Source: an uncultured Oscillibacter sp.
GTDB lineage: Bacteria > Bacillota > Clostridia > Oscillospirales > Oscillospiraceae
Length of the DNA: 64,000 nucleotides
Direction of reading: 5' to 3'
Assembly (NCBI GenBank): GCA_910587705.1
Contig: CAJUMX010000001.1
Location: 186,001-250,000 of the forward strand
The stretch's first letter is position 1, and each line of letters opens with the position of its first letter. Both the position numbers and the translations under genes were made by a program. The notes under the pieces were generated by a model. It worked only from the letters and a program-made list of their open reading frames with translations, was not told the origin of the DNA and did no database searches. Shown here piece by piece: positions 16,528 through 24,521 of the stretch.

Positions 16528-16584
16528 GATCATATCTCCTTTTTAATTGATGACGGGTAATGAATGGGGAATCGGGGATAACCT

Positions 16585-17844
16585 TCAGACCAGTTCGCCG
16601 GAGGCCAGCTTCTTCTCCAGCCAGCCCTTTCCCTCCACCAGGCGGGTGACCATCATGGAGGCGATGGTATCTCCGGCGGCATTGAGGCAGGTGGCGGCAG
16701 GGTCGAAGAGGAAGCCCAGGGTGGCGATGAGGGGGAAGGCCTCGGCGGGGAAACCGAACATGCTGACAATCAGCATCTCGCCCACCAGTCCGCCGCCGGG
16801 AGCGCCGGAGAGGACAAAGGCGCTGAGGATGGCCACGGCGATGGCCATGGCATAGGTGCCCACGCCGGTGAAGGGCATGTCGAAGATGCCAAACAGGAAG
16901 GCGATCTTCACGATTGAACTGAGGACGGAGCCGTCCATGTGCATGGTGCAGCCCATGGGCAGCACCAGGTCGCTGACGTCCTTGGGCACGCCGATGCGGT
17001 CACAGGCTTCCTTGTTCACCGGCAGGGTGGCGGCGGAGCTCTGGGTGGCGAAGGCGGTGACGGCGTGGGTAAAGATGTGTTTCAGCATCCGGTTAAGGCC
17101 GGTTTTCCCACCGGCGAACAGGGCGTACAGGGGGAAGAAAATCACCACGTACAGCAGGCACAGGGGATAGTACACCACCATGGAGCGACCGTAGTCGCTG
17201 AGAAGCTGGGGACCAAACTCTCCGATGAGGTTGGCAAAGTACGCGCCCAGGCCCAGGGGGGCGATGGTCATGATGACCCCCACGAACTTCATGATGATGT
17301 CATTCAGGTTGGCCAGCAGCTTTCCAACGGGGCTTTCTTCTCCACCGCAGGAGGCCACGCAGAAGCCGGTGATGATGGCGAAGATGATGAGGGGCAGCAT
17401 GTGGGACTTGCTCCACAGCTCCGGGAAGTCGCTGACCGTCAGGGAGCCCACAATCATCTGGGCGGCGGTCTGGGCCTCCCCCACCTCTGCGGCGGCCAGC
17501 TGGATGTTGGTCCCGGCGGAGGGGCTGAACAGGTTCACCCACACCAGAACACAGGCGGCAGCAAAGGCTCCCGTGCCCAGGAATACGGCCACGGTGCCCC
17601 CCAGAATCTTCCCCAGGCGGTTCATGTTGGCCATGGTACCCACGGCGCAGGCAATGGACACAAACACCAAGGGCACCACGATGGTGAACAGCAGATTTAA
17701 AAAGATGTCGCCAATGGGTTTCAGGGTCTGGCCCAGGCCCGGGGAAATCACGCCGATGAGCGAGCCGATGGCGATGCCGCCAAGAAGGAGGATGGGGGTC
17801 TTATACTGCTGCCAAAGGGACTGCTTTCCAATTTGTGTAGCCAT
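16585..17844 (-). CDS. Dicarboxylate/amino acid:cation symporter (DAACS)
   Basis: A 419-residue sodium or proton-coupled transporter of the glutamate-transporter fold family, with eight or more membrane segments. The TQSSAATLPVNKEA signature corresponds to the serine-rich hairpin motif, and MGCTMHMDGSVLSSIVKIAFLFG matches the seventh-segment region. Members carry glutamate, C4-dicarboxylates, serine/threonine or L-cystine (the TcyP type). Lying between malY and a glutaredoxin-like gene, and under a sigma-54 promoter next to a cysteine desulfidase regulon, cystine or cysteine is the most likely substrate here. That assignment is contextual, not read from binding-site residues. Confidence 0.88.
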   Translation of the reverse strand: MATQIGKQSLWQQYKTPILLLGGIAIGSLIGVISPGLGQTLKPIGDIFLNLLFTIVVPLVFVSIACAVGTMANMNRLGKILGGTVAVFLGTGAFAAACVLVWVNLFSPSAGTNIQLAAAEVGEAQTAAQMIVGSLTVSDFPELWSKSHMLPLIIFAIITGFCVASCGGEESPVGKLLANLNDIIMKFVGVIMTIAPLGLGAYFANLIGEFGPQLLSDYGRSMVVYYPLCLLYVVIFFPLYALFAGGKTGLNRMLKHIFTHAVTAFATQSSAATLPVNKEACDRIGVPKDVSDLVLPMGCTMHMDGSVLSSIVKIAFLFGIFDMPFTGVGTYAMAIAVAILSAFVLSGAPGGGLVGEMLIVSMFGFPAEAFPLIATLGFLFDPAATCLNAAGDTIASMMVTRLVEGKGWLEKKLASGELV

Positions 17845-17905
17845 GATAACATCTCCATTTCTCGTTTCTTTGGTGTCTTTTTATAAACCTCCGCCGGGAG
17901 GGGAA

Positions 17906-19075
17906 TCACAGGCTGTTGACGGCGGCCTCCAGCTGGTGGAGGGCCCGCTCCAGCACGCTGCGGGGACAGGCGGCGTTGAGCCGCATGAAACCGTTCAGGC
18001 TCCGGCCGAAGGCGCAGCCGTCGTTCAGGCCCAGCCGGGCCTTTTGGATCATGAAATCGTGGAGCTCCTGGTTGCTCAAACCCAGCGCCCGGCAGTCCAG
18101 CCACATGAGGTAAGTGGCGTCGGGGGCGTAGGTCTTGATCTTGGGAATGTGCCGCTCGCAGTAGTTCACCACGAAGTCGAAATTCTCTGAAAGATAGGGC
18201 AGCAGCTGGTCCAGCCACTCCTCCCCCTCCCGGAAGGCCGTCTCCATGGCGGTGACGGAGAAGGCGTTGTTCCGGTGGATGTCCATATTCATCCAGAAGC
18301 GGTCAAAGGTCTCCTTCCTGTGCCGGTTGGGGAACACCACGGCGCTGGCCTGGAGGCCCGCCAGATTGAAGGTCTTGGTGCCGGAGATGCCGGTAATCAC
18401 ATTGGCGGCGATTTCCGGAGACAGGGATGCGGTGGGAATGTGCTTCTTCCCGTGGAAAATCAGGTCGGAGTGGATTTCGTCGCTGACCACCAGGACGCGG
18501 TATTCCAGGCATAGCTCCATCATCCGGCGCAGCTCCGCTTCCGTCCAGACGATGCCCACGGGGTTGTGGGGATTGCACAGCAGGAACAGGTCCGCCTCCT
18601 GGAGCTTGGCCTCGAAGTCTGCCCAGTCCACCGTCCAGCGGCCGTTCTCCTCCATCATCTGATTTTCTATGACCCGCCGTCCGGCAAATTCGGCCATGTC
18701 GTAGAACTCGCCATACACCGGCGTCTGAATCAGCACGTTGCCCCCCTGGGGGGTGTAGAGCTGCACGCAGGCGCTAAGGGTTTGAACTACCCCCAGGCAA
18801 AAGCTCATCAGGGACGTGTCCGGGGTCCAGCCGTTCCGGCGGCTCTGCCAGTCCCGGATGGCCTCGAAATAGCTGGCGGGCCGGGCGGTGTAGCCCCAAA
18901 GACCCTCCTCTGCCCGGGCCTTCAAGGCGTCGATAATGGGCTGAGCGGTCTTGAAATCCATGTCCGCAATCCAGAGGGGAATTACATCCTCAGAGCCGAA
19001 TTTCTGGAGCCGTTCGTCGTACTTGGCGGAGAGGTTTCCGGTCCGGTCGATGATCTGGTCAAAATCGTATCGCAT
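17906..19075 (-). CDS. malY: MalY/PatB-family C-S lyase (cystathionine beta-lyase type)
   Basis: A 389-residue PLP fold type I enzyme of the MalY/PatB group, which cleaves C-S bonds in cystathionine, cysteine or cystine to give pyruvate, ammonia and thiol or H2S. The PLP lysine is Lys234 in SGTKTFNLAG; CNPHNPVG and VVSDEIHSDLIF are the cofactor-binding segments, and IPLWIADMDF near the N-terminus is typical of the group. The ATG at 19075 follows AAAGGA; the upstream extension from 19204 is rejected because it would start inside the promoter. It is the first gene of a three-gene operon with a -24/-12 promoter 55-70 nt upstream. That supports catabolic rather than methionine-biosynthetic use. 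Confidence 0.92.
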   Translation of the reverse strand: MRYDFDQIIDRTGNLSAKYDERLQKFGSEDVIPLWIADMDFKTAQPIIDALKARAEEGLWGYTARPASYFEAIRDWQSRRNGWTPDTSLMSFCLGVVQTLSACVQLYTPQGGNVLIQTPVYGEFYDMAEFAGRRVIENQMMEENGRWTVDWADFEAKLQEADLFLLCNPHNPVGIVWTEAELRRMMELCLEYRVLVVSDEIHSDLIFHGKKHIPTASLSPEIAANVITGISGTKTFNLAGLQASAVVFPNRHRKETFDRFWMNMDIHRNNAFSVTAMETAFREGEEWLDQLLPYLSENFDFVVNYCERHIPKIKTYAPDATYLMWLDCRALGLSNQELHDFMIQKARLGLNDGCAFGRSLNGFMRLNAACPRSVLERALHQLEAAVNSL

Positions 19076-19130
19076 AGTCTCGCGTCCTTTCTGAAATGAT
19101 GGGATATCCGCGGCGTTTGGCGAATTATTA

Positions 19131-19147
19131 AAGCAAAATCCATGCCA
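19131..19147 (-). promoter_or_regulatory. Sigma-54 (-24/-12) promoter of the malY operon
   Basis: Minus-strand TGGCATGGATTTTGCTT. The invariant GG (19146-19145) and GC (19134-19133) are exactly 10 nt apart, as sigma-54 promoters require, and the flanks match TGGCAY...TTGCW. The expected start is near 19121, about 45 nt before malY. Confidence 0.88.
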
Positions 19148-19202
19148 TTCAGGGAGAAAAGTCGAGACAACATAAATTTTTCCCAAAGAATCAGCGGAGC
19201 GC

Positions 19203-19253
19203 ACAAAAACCTCCGGATGGATTTTGGCAAATTGTCAAAATCCATTCCGGAGG
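19203..19253 (-). terminator. Terminator after the sigma-54 activator gene
   Basis: A long stem CCTCCGGA...GGATTTTG (19210-19226) with CAAAATCC...TCCGGAGG (19236-19253), one bulged base, 9-nt loop. On the minus strand it is followed by TTTTTGTGC. It ends the activator transcript before the malY promoter. As an alternative, this palindrome could bind protein, but the T-run favours a terminator. Confidence 0.8.
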
Positions 19254-19297
19254 TCGAGAGATGAAAACAAGGAAGAAGCAGTTTATGTCCAGGCTAT

Positions 19298-19344
19298 CAA
19301 TTGGTTAAATAATCTCTATTGGTCAAACCGTTTTATCTTTGACC
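19298..19344 (-). promoter_or_regulatory. Candidate activator-binding sites upstream of the malY promoter
   Basis: Two diverged copies of the motif TTTRACCARTT, read on the minus strand: ATTTAACCAATTG (around 19309-19298) and TTTGACCAATAG (19327-19316), 18 nt apart. They lie about 155-180 nt upstream of the -24 element, a normal enhancer distance. A further TTTGACC on the plus strand (19338-19344) forms an inverted repeat with the second copy. They overlap the 3' end of the activator gene. The assignment is inferred from the matching tandem repeat at 21396-21417. Confidence 0.55.
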
Positions 19345-21384
19345 GTTTTCCCAGAGGGCCCGTCCCTTGGGGGTCAGCTGACTGCCGCCCCGGCCCCGGC
19401 TGACCCGAGCCAGTCCCTGAGCCGCCATATCCGTTAAGATATCCCGAACCTCCCTCTGGGAGAGGGGGACATGGGCCTCCCGGGCCTGTTTCAGCAGGGT
19501 CTCCCGGCCCATGGAGGCCCCGGTTTCAGATGCCTCGTAGAGCCGAGAGAGGATGAAGCGGAACGGGCCGGAGGGCTCGTCCTCCGGCGGGGCCTTAGCG
19601 GCGGGCCGGAAAATCGTTCCCTCGGCGAGAAACAGCGTGGGCGGCAGGTCCTCCAAGCCGATGTCCTCATGGCCGGTATAGATGAAGTACTCCACCGCGT
19701 TCCGCAGCTCCCGGATGTTCCCCGGCCAAGCGTGGCGGCGGAAAAAGTCCTTCACCGGCTCCGTCAGGCGGAAGGAGCCCCCCAGCTCCTGGCGGAAATG
19801 CTCCGTCAGCAAAAACATGTCGTCCCCCCGCTCCGTCAGGGGCGGAATCAGGGCGGGCAGGGTGTTGAGACGGTAGTAGAGGTCCCGGCGGAAGGAGCCC
19901 TCCCGGACCTTCTGCTCCAGGGCCTCATTGGTGGCGGCCACAATGCGGACGTCCACGTGGATGATCCGATGGCCCCCCACCCGCATGACCTCCCGCTCCT
20001 GGAGGGTCCGAAGGAGCTTGATTTGTAGGGCGGGGCTCATGCCCTCCACCTCATCTAAAAAGAGCGTTCCCCGATGGGCCAGCTCGAAGAGGCCGGGCCT
20101 TCCCCCCTTCTTCGCCCCGGTGAAGGCCCCCTCCTCATAGCCGAAGAGCTCGCTCTCCAGCAGGTTCTCCGGAAAGGCCGCCACGTTGATGGCTACAAAG
20201 GGACCGTCTGCCCGGCGGCTGGCCTGATGGACGGCGTGGGCAAAGAGCTCCTTGCCGGTGCCCGTCTCCCCAATCAGCAGAACCGGGCTCTCGCTAAGGG
20301 CCATGCGCCCCAGGGTCTCCTTGGTTCTTCGAATGGCCTCCGACTGGCCCACCACGTCGTCAAAGCTGTATTTCGCGTAGTGGCCCTTGAGAAAGAGCTG
20401 GCTCCGCAGCTCACTCTGCCGGACCTCCACGTCGTTGAACCGCTGGAGCAGAGCGAAGGCCCCAATGCAGGCGTTCTGGCGGATCACCGGCACCACCTCC
20501 ACGCTGAGGTTCACGCCCCCCACCTTCACCGCCTTGGCGGGCAGGGTCCGGCGGCCCTGCATGCACTGGACAAAGGGGATGTAGGGAAACACCTCCTCGC
20601 ACCGCCGCCCCTGAATCAACGGGGCGCTGACCAGGGTCATCTCCTCGGCGTGGCGGCTGCACGCGAAGATCTCCCCCTTTTCGTTGACGCCCACCACGCC
20701 GTCCTCCAGGCTCTCCATTAAAATGTGAAACTGGCTCTCCAGGCGGATGGAGCGGGCAAACATCCGGTCGAAGCTGTAATTGCTGGTGGCCACCTCCTGG
20801 GCGTAGCGCTGAAAGGCGGGCCCCTCCAGCAGGTGCTCCAAGCCCAGGCGGAGGGCAATCTCAATCATCATGCCAGAGGTGCATACCCGCTGGCCCAGGT
20901 CGATGACGGTCTCCATTCCCGGGGGGACATAGCGCAGCTCGTCCGGCGTCACGGCAATGTGGACGTCCGGGACCTCCGCCGCGCCGGGGCAGAAGGGAAT
21001 CCATTGAATGTGGGTGACGCCAAACTGCTCCAGCTGGGCAATGGCCTCCCGGGCCATGGTTTGGGTCATGTTGACGAACAGCACCCGGCTCCCCGCCGGC
21101 AGCTCCTTGAGCTTGCGCAGCTCGCTCCAGCGGAAGGAGACCTCCACCGCCATGGTCTGGCTGTCAATGGGGATATGCCGCATCAGCTCCTCCGGGGAGC
21201 CGTAGGCGTCGGTGGAGGCCACAAACAAGTCCGCCCGGTCCAGCACCCCGGCGGCGCTGCCGTCCAGCATGGAAAAGGCGGAGACCTCCGCCACGTCCGC
21301 GAACAGCTTTTCAATATCGGACTTGTAGGACTCTCCCGCGCGGGGGTCCAGGGCAATGACGGAAATCTTCTTTTTGGTCGACAT
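19333..21384 (-). CDS. Sigma-54 enhancer-binding activator
   Basis: A 683-residue sigma-54 dependent activator. Residues 1-200 form an N-terminal sensor region I cannot name with certainty (it resembles PrpR-type ligand domains). A PAS domain follows (about 215-315, LMESLEDGVVGVNEKGEIFACS). The AAA+ module spans about 340-575, with Walker A GETGTGKE (372-379), the sigma-54 contact loop GAFTGA (419-424) and Walker B TLFLDEVEG. Instead of a Fis-type helix-turn-helix, the C-terminus (about 605-683) looks like a winged helix (PLSQREVRDILTDMAAQGLARVSRGRGG). AAAGGAG precedes the start. It sits between two units with -24/-12 promoters and is very likely their activator, probably sensing cysteine or a related sulfur metabolite. 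Confidence 0.92.
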   Translation of the reverse strand: MSTKKKISVIALDPRAGESYKSDIEKLFADVAEVSAFSMLDGSAAGVLDRADLFVASTDAYGSPEELMRHIPIDSQTMAVEVSFRWSELRKLKELPAGSRVLFVNMTQTMAREAIAQLEQFGVTHIQWIPFCPGAAEVPDVHIAVTPDELRYVPPGMETVIDLGQRVCTSGMMIEIALRLGLEHLLEGPAFQRYAQEVATSNYSFDRMFARSIRLESQFHILMESLEDGVVGVNEKGEIFACSRHAEEMTLVSAPLIQGRRCEEVFPYIPFVQCMQGRRTLPAKAVKVGGVNLSVEVVPVIRQNACIGAFALLQRFNDVEVRQSELRSQLFLKGHYAKYSFDDVVGQSEAIRRTKETLGRMALSESPVLLIGETGTGKELFAHAVHQASRRADGPFVAINVAAFPENLLESELFGYEEGAFTGAKKGGRPGLFELAHRGTLFLDEVEGMSPALQIKLLRTLQEREVMRVGGHRIIHVDVRIVAATNEALEQKVREGSFRRDLYYRLNTLPALIPPLTERGDDMFLLTEHFRQELGGSFRLTEPVKDFFRRHAWPGNIRELRNAVEYFIYTGHEDIGLEDLPPTLFLAEGTIFRPAAKAPPEDEPSGPFRFILSRLYEASETGASMGRETLLKQAREAHVPLSQREVRDILTDMAAQGLARVSRGRGGSQLTPKGRALWENGQR

Positions 21385-21395
21385 AGAAGCTCTCC

Positions 21396-21417
21396 TTTAA
21401 CCAGTTTTTAACCAGTT
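21396..21417. repeat. Perfect tandem 11-bp repeat, candidate activator-binding sites
   Basis: TTTAACCAGTT occurs twice back to back (21396-21406, 21407-21417), in the intergenic region between the activator and cysteine desulfidase genes. It lies 58 nt upstream of the -24 GG of the desulfidase promoter and overlaps the activator's own ribosome site, so it could also allow autoregulation. Similar copies lie upstream of the malY promoter. Confidence 0.65.
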
Positions 21418-21473
21418 AATCACAGCCGCCGCCGTTTTGCAAGGGATTTCCGGGAAACGCTCGAAAAAATATC

Positions 21474-21489
21474 CGGCACGGGATTTGCT
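21474..21489 (+). promoter_or_regulatory. Sigma-54 (-24/-12) promoter of the cysteine desulfidase gene
   Basis: CGGCACGGGATTTGCT; GG (21475-21476) and GC (21487-21488) are separated by 10 nt, with CACG and TTGCT matching the consensus. The expected start is near 21500, leaving a leader of about 48 nt. Confidence 0.9.
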
Positions 21490-21547
21490 TTTATGGTACA
21501 ATGCAAAGCAAAGCGTTCTGCAACGTTTATTAGAGAGGAGCATTCCC

Positions 21548-22834
21548 ATGATTACGAAAGAAGAGCTGCTGTCCCTGCTGCGCCAGGAGGTCGTCCCCGC
21601 CTTGGGCTGCACCGAGCCGGTCTGCGTGGCCCTGGCCGCTGCCGCCGCCCGCCACGCCATCGGCGGGGAGATCGTCTCCGTCAAGCTGGAGGTCAATCCC
21701 GGCGTATACAAAAACGGCATGAGCGTGGGCATTCCCGGGTTTTCCCGGGTGGGGCTGAAATACGCCGCCGCCCTGGGGGCCCTTCTCGCCAATCCGGAGA
21801 AGGGTCTCAAGCTGCTGGAGGACCTGAACGAGGACCGTTCCGCCCAGGCCATCCGACTGGTGGAGGCGGGGCGGTCCGCCGTGTCCATCAAGTCTGGCGA
21901 GGCCCAGCTTTACGCCCGGGCGGAGGTGGTCACCTCCAACGGCACCGGCGTCAGCGTCATCCGGGGCACCCATTCCAACCTCATCTACACGGAGCGAAAC
22001 GGTGAGGTTCTTTTGGAAAAGCCCTGGTCCGCCGGAGGCGGCGACGCTCTCCACGACCGTTTGAAAGCTATGACGGTGGCGGAAATTCGAGCCGTGACGG
22101 ACCAGTGCTCCCAGGAGGAGCTGGCCTTCATGCTGGAGGGCGTGGAGCTGAACCAAGGTCTGGCGGACTACGGCCTGGAGCACGACCCCGGCATCGGCAT
22201 TGCCGGGGCCCTGAAACGGCAGATGACCTCCGGGGAGATGGGAGACAACCTGTTCAGCCGAATCATGACCCGGGTGGCCGCCAGCGCCGAGGGGCGCATG
22301 AGCGGCTGTCCCTACGCCGTCATGAGCAGCGCGGGCAGCGGGAACCACGGGCTGACCGCCGTCATTCCCGTGGCGGAGATGGCCCGGCATTTGGGCGCTT
22401 CTCAGGAGCGGCTGGTGAAGGCCCTGGCCTTTTCCCATGCGCTGAACGTGTACATTAAGCTTTTCACCGGGAAGCTGTCCGCCACCTGCGGCTGCGGCGT
22501 TTCCGCTGCCACCGCCGCTTCCGCCGCCATGGTCTGGCTGATGGGGGGAGGCGATGAGCAGATCGGGCGGACCATCATCAACATGAGCGGAGACCTCACC
22601 GGCATGATTTGCGACGGCGGAAAAATCGGCTGCGCCTTAAAGCTGGCCACGGCGGCCAACGCGGCGCTGATGTGCGCCTACCTGGCTATGGACGGCGTAG
22701 TCCTCCAAGCCGCCGACGGCATCTGCGGCGCGACGCCGGAGCAGGCGATCCGGAACATGGGCCGGGTCAGCGCGCCGGGCATGACGGAGACGGACCGGAC
22801 CATTTTGGAGATCATGATGGAGAAGGAGGGCTGA
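21548..22834 (+). CDS. cyuA: L-cysteine desulfidase
   Basis: A 428-residue enzyme of the CyuA / UPF0597 (YhaM) family, which splits L-cysteine into pyruvate, ammonia and hydrogen sulfide using an oxygen-sensitive [4Fe-4S] cluster. The N-terminal ALGCTEP motif supplies Cys21. Later cysteine-bearing segments SATCGCGVSAAT and GMICDGGKIGCALK match the family's other cluster region. MSSAGSGNHGL is the conserved substrate-region motif. The ATG at 21548 follows AGAGAGGAG; the earlier frame start at 21437 lies upstream of the promoter. It is transcribed alone from a sigma-54 promoter, divergent from its probable activator. Some members act as serine dehydratases, but the setting with MalY argues for cysteine. 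Confidence 0.9.
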   Translation: MITKEELLSLLRQEVVPALGCTEPVCVALAAAAARHAIGGEIVSVKLEVNPGVYKNGMSVGIPGFSRVGLKYAAALGALLANPEKGLKLLEDLNEDRSAQAIRLVEAGRSAVSIKSGEAQLYARAEVVTSNGTGVSVIRGTHSNLIYTERNGEVLLEKPWSAGGGDALHDRLKAMTVAEIRAVTDQCSQEELAFMLEGVELNQGLADYGLEHDPGIGIAGALKRQMTSGEMGDNLFSRIMTRVAASAEGRMSGCPYAVMSSAGSGNHGLTAVIPVAEMARHLGASQERLVKALAFSHALNVYIKLFTGKLSATCGCGVSAATAASAAMVWLMGGGDEQIGRTIINMSGDLTGMICDGGKIGCALKLATAANAALMCAYLAMDGVVLQAADGICGATPEQAIRNMGRVSAPGMTETDRTILEIMMEKEG

Positions 22835-22933
22835 AGCGATCCGGCGAAAGGCTCCGTGCCGCCGTTGAAGTGCGGAAGGACTTGGGCTGTCCAGACGCTG
22901 TTTGCCAGAGGCCATCCGTAGACCGCTATAGGC

Positions 22934-22962
22934 TTGCTTTTGTCCCGGAGCTTTGCTATAAT
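22934..22962 (+). promoter_or_regulatory. Sigma-A promoter of the CoA-transferase gene
   Basis: TTGCTT (22934-22939) and TATAAT (22957-22962), 17-nt spacer. Confidence 0.75.
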
Positions 22963-23015
22963 TCTCCAATACACGTTCCCTTCCAATTCACCCTCAAAAA
23001 CCAACGGAGGTGGCC

Positions 23016-24377
23016 ATGTCTTTCCCGACACCAACCCGAGCCGGACGCGCTTCCGGCCTTGCCGGCTGGCAGCAGCAATACGAAACTCTGCGGATGTCCG
23101 CCGCCCAGGCGGCGGAGCTGATCCGGCCTGGAGACGCAATGGCCGTCAGCGGCTCGGCCAACTGGCCCTATGCTGTGGACGAGGCCCTGACGGCGCGGCT
23201 GCGCCCGCTGGGGGGCCACATGGAGCTGCTGTCCCTTTACGCTCCCCTGGACACCACTCTGCTGGCCCCGGACTATGCGGACTTGGTTTCCTATCAGGCC
23301 AATTTCTTCTCCGGTGAGCGGCTGCTGGCCAAGCAGGGAAATGTCTGGTACGTCCCCACGCACCTGGGCGCCACCGGGGACTGGATGTGCGCCCGGAAGC
23401 CCCGGGCGGCGGTGATCACCTGCTCCGCCCCGGATGAACACGGATGGATGAGCCGCTCCCTATGGGGAGCCAGCGTCCCCCGGGCGGTGCTGGAGCAGGC
23501 GGAAACCGTCGTTGTGGTGGTAAACGACCAGCTTCCCTTTTTCTCCAGCGCGGGAGACGGGCACATGCTGTTCCACGTCTCGGAGGCGGACGCCATTGTG
23601 GAGGACAGCCGTCCCCCGGCGGAGCACCCGCCGGTCCCGGCGGGAGAGACGGACCGCCGCATCGCGGAGTACATTGCCGATTTGGTTCCCGACGGGGCCT
23701 GCGTCCAGTTCGGCCTGGGAGGCTTGGCCAACGCCGTGGGCGAATGCCTGGTGGACGCAGGAAAACGGGACCTGGGGCTCCAAACGGAGGTTATCGGAAA
23801 CTGCGTCATGGAGCTGATGAAAAAGGGCGTCCTCAACAACAGCCGCAAGCAGACCTGCCCAGGGCAGTCTGTGGGCGCTTACTTCATCGGGGACAAGCGC
23901 CTCTGGGACTTCGCCCGGGACAACCCAGCCTTTTGCCAAAAGGACATCCACTGGACCAACGACCCCCGGCGCATCGCCCAAAACGACCGGGTGGTCTCCA
24001 TTAACAACGCCATGGAAATGGACCTCACCGGACAGGTCAACGCCGAGAGCGTAGGGCCCCGGCAGTACTCCGGCACCGGGGGCCAGCTGGAATGGGTGCT
24101 GGGCTCCCAGTGGTCCAAGGACGGAAAAAGCGTCATCGCCCTCCGCTCCAGCTACCGGGACAAGGCGGGAGTCCTCCACTCCAAAATCGTCCCCCAGCTG
24201 CCGCTGGGGAGCGTCGTCACCACCCCCCGCACCTGCGTCCAGTACGTGGTCACGGAATACGGTGTGGCGGATTTGAAATACAAAAGCGTGCTGGAGCGGG
24301 CGCGGGCTCTCATTGCCATCGCCCATCCGGACTTCCGGGAAGAGCTGTCCCGGAATCTTGCGGGAACCCTCCTTTGA
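23016..24377 (+). CDS. Acetyl-CoA hydrolase/4-hydroxybutyrate CoA-transferase family protein
   Basis: A 453-residue class I CoA-transferase of the Cat2/AbfT/butyryl-CoA:acetate type, moving CoA between acetyl-CoA and an organic acid. The glutamate expected to form the enzyme-CoA thioester is in NNAMEMDLTGQV; SVGPRQYSGTGGQ is the oxyanion/CoA-binding signature, and VTEYGVADLKYKS the C-terminal motif. The start is taken at ATG 23016, 5 nt after GGAGG, rather than GTG 23010, which overlaps that site. Substrate (4-hydroxybutyrate, butyrate, propionate or acetate) cannot be settled from sequence. Its neighbour makes acetyl-CoA from pyruvate, consistent with fermentative acid formation. A terminator overlaps its stop codon. 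Confidence 0.87.
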   Translation: MSFPTPTRAGRASGLAGWQQQYETLRMSAAQAAELIRPGDAMAVSGSANWPYAVDEALTARLRPLGGHMELLSLYAPLDTTLLAPDYADLVSYQANFFSGERLLAKQGNVWYVPTHLGATGDWMCARKPRAAVITCSAPDEHGWMSRSLWGASVPRAVLEQAETVVVVVNDQLPFFSSAGDGHMLFHVSEADAIVEDSRPPAEHPPVPAGETDRRIAEYIADLVPDGACVQFGLGGLANAVGECLVDAGKRDLGLQTEVIGNCVMELMKKGVLNNSRKQTCPGQSVGAYFIGDKRLWDFARDNPAFCQKDIHWTNDPRRIAQNDRVVSINNAMEMDLTGQVNAESVGPRQYSGTGGQLEWVLGSQWSKDGKSVIALRSSYRDKAGVLHSKIVPQLPLGSVVTTPRTCVQYVVTEYGVADLKYKSVLERARALIAIAHPDFREELSRNLAGTLL

Positions 24378-24394
24378 GGGTTCCCGTTTGTTTT
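24361..24394 (+). terminator. Terminator overlapping the CoA-transferase stop codon
   Basis: CGGGAACCCTC (24361-24371) pairs with GAGGGTTCCCG (24376-24386), 4-nt loop, followed by TTTGTTTT. The left arm is coding sequence. Confidence 0.85.
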
Positions 24395-24435
24395 CCAGGT
24401 GCCCTCCCAACGGGAGAAATTGGCAAACTCCCTTC

Positions 24436-24464
24436 TTGACAGTCTGATGTCTGCGTGCGATAAT
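24436..24464 (+). promoter_or_regulatory. Sigma-A promoter of the pyruvate:ferredoxin oxidoreductase gene
   Basis: Perfect TTGACA (24436-24441) and GATAAT (24459-24464) with a 17-nt spacer, about 50 nt before the start; expected to be strong. Confidence 0.85.
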
Positions 24465-24521
24465 AGACATATGAGCTTTAACGCCCGGCGTTTTGCGGGC
24501 AGATCAGAGAAGGGGGATTTT

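Noticed and set aside
19210..19253. Large palindrome upstream of malY considered as the activator's enhancer site
   Set aside because: Its position just after the activator gene and the TTTTT on the minus strand make it a terminator; the TTTRACCARTT copies are better enhancer candidates because they recur at the second promoter.
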